Origin: Candidatus Cloacimonadota bacterium | GTDB lineage: Bacteria > Hydrothermota > E44-bin80 | Length of the DNA stretch: 6,861 nucleotides | Reading direction: 5' to 3' | Assembly (NCBI GenBank): GCA_004376305.1 | Contig: SOKD01000373.1 | Location: 1-6,861, forward strand | Shown here: positions 6,259-6,861 of the stretch, in pieces | Numbering within the stretch: the stretch's first letter is position 1 | Layout of the letters: every line of letters begins with the position of its first letter | Program-made: the position numbers and the translations under genes | Notes under the pieces: generated by a model | The model's input: only the letters and a program-made list of their open reading frames with translations | What the model was told of the DNA's origin: nothing | Databases searched by the model: none

Positions 6259-6630
6259 ATGCAAAAATCAGATACAATGATGAACATCCTTGGGAATGGA
6301 ACACGGTTCAAAGGAAATCTTAAGGTTGCAGGAAGTTTGAGAATCGATGGTGACTTCGATGGAGAAATGACTGTTTCCGAAACACTTATTGTTGGAAAAG
6401 CAGGTAAACTTAAGGGAACGATTAAAGCAAAGAATTCAATAATTGGTGGCATCATCAATGGCAATTTATCAACAAAAGAGAAGGTGGAACTCCAGGTTGG
6501 CGCAAAATTTGATGGAGACCTCATTTGCAAAAAATTAATCATTGAAGAAGGTGTGTTATTTGATGGAAATTGCCAGATGTCAGAAATAAAACCCATGGAA
6601 AAAGAAAAACAACCTGAGAAAACAAAGTAA
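6259..6630 (+). CDS. Bactofilin (polymer-forming cytoskeletal protein, DUF583)
   Basis: 123 residues forming one bactofilin domain (about 9-108) between a short N-terminal tail and a lysine/glutamate-rich C-terminal tail (from about 111). The domain is a succession of short beta-strand turns with recurring glycines, for example GNLKVAGSLRIDGDFDG, VGKAGKLKGTIKA, IINGNL and GAKFDGDL, as expected of a right-handed beta helix. Bactofilins polymerise end to end without nucleotide and scaffold wall enzymes at the membrane. The adjacent membrane-anchored M23 peptidase is the natural client. The start is ambiguous between ATG 6256 and ATG 6259. AGGAGG (6249-6254) lies one base from the first and four from the second, so the second is preferred; the difference is one residue. 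Confidence 0.93.
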   Translation: MQKSDTMMNILGNGTRFKGNLKVAGSLRIDGDFDGEMTVSETLIVGKAGKLKGTIKAKNSIIGGIINGNLSTKEKVELQVGAKFDGDLICKKLIIEEGVLFDGNCQMSEIKPMEKEKQPEKTK

Positions 6631-6697
6631 TCAATCCAATTTCTTTACCGGATATTTCCCTCAATGAGATAGAACATTTTGGAGCAGGTATGCTAAA

Positions 6698-6861
6698 ATG
6701 AGAAAAAATAGAACAAAGGAAGATCTAAGGAACATCACTGTTACACTTGATTTTGTCAAGGGGGAGGAGGCATCGGTTCTGTTTGAGCTTGGCCTGACCA
6801 AGGTCTTATGTGTCGCAACCATGCAAAAGACAGTTCCAAAATTTCTTGATGGAAAATCAAT
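6698..6861 (+). CDS. rph: RNase PH, 5' part (runs off the window)
   Basis: Fifty-four codons plus two bases of the phosphate-dependent 3'-to-5' exoribonuclease that trims tRNA 3' ends. The visible part matches the family start: MRKNRTKEDLRNITVTLDF, then EEASVLFELGLTKVLCVAT (residues 23-41; compare EGSVLVEFGxTKVLCTA) and VPKFLDGKS. The N-terminus is slightly unusual because the common MRxDGR is shortened to MRKNR, and the AEGS motif reads EEAS. The phosphate-binding arginines lie beyond the window. The ATG is 67 bases after the bactofilin stop, with AGG nine bases upstream and GGAG a little further. An ATG at 6690 is in another frame and stops after three codons. No terminator or clear promoter separates it from the bactofilin, so cotranscription is likely. 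Confidence 0.9.
   Translation, partial: MRKNRTKEDLRNITVTLDFVKGEEASVLFELGLTKVLCVATMQKTVPKFLDGKS

Noticed and set aside
6084..6596. A 170-codon minus-strand open frame opposite the M23 end and the bactofilin
   Set aside because: It is a shadow of the repetitive bactofilin coding sequence. It has no recognisable motif and covers two well-supported genes on the other strand.
6631..6697. A possible terminator or promoter between the bactofilin and rph
   Set aside because: No GC-rich hairpin with a T run and no convincing -35/-10 pair could be seen in these 67 bases.

Overview
The window looks like bacterial chromosome. It has moderately AT-rich DNA, strong Shine-Dalgarno (SD) sites of the AGGAGG type, sigma70-like promoters and tightly packed genes. 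The bactofilin, the Soj/Spo0J-type ParA/ParB pair and RNase PH are all bacterial. Three tandem M42 aminopeptidases are more typical of deep-branching, anaerobic or thermophilic lineages, so an uncultured lineage of that kind (for example WOR-3/Stahlbacteria-like or Caldisericota-like) is possible. That placement is a guess and cannot be settled from this sequence.

Left edge (1-511, minus strand): an open reading frame runs off the window. Its first ~115-120 residues are the N-terminus of adenylosuccinate lyase (PurB). Without any frame break it then becomes the metal-binding core of pyruvate kinase (AKVES...SDGIIIARGDLG). The two enzymes are unrelated, so this is a chimera: a rearrangement, a gene fusion or an assembly join. 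It is the oddest thing in the window.

Intergenic region (512-756): two divergent sigma70-type promoters, TTGACT-N17-TAGTAT leftward and TTGACA-N17-TATTTT rightward. An imperfect inverted repeat sits at the expected rightward transcription start.

Main block (757-6861, plus strand): an apparent single operon with gaps of at most about 70 bases and several stop/start overlaps. The order is parA, parB, three consecutive M42 metallo-aminopeptidases, a membrane-anchored M23 peptidase, a bactofilin, and the 5' end of rph (RNase PH). parA appears to start at a CTG codon; the GTG 18 bases downstream would delete the first beta strand.

The genes fall into four groups. ParA/ParB act in chromosome segregation. 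The M42 enzymes probably finish cytoplasmic peptide degradation and may assemble as related or mixed TET-type dodecamers. The M23 peptidase and bactofilin form a familiar cell-wall/cell-shape pair. RNase PH acts in tRNA 3'-end processing. No RNA genes, insertion sequences, CRISPR arrays, parS sites or convincing terminators were seen.
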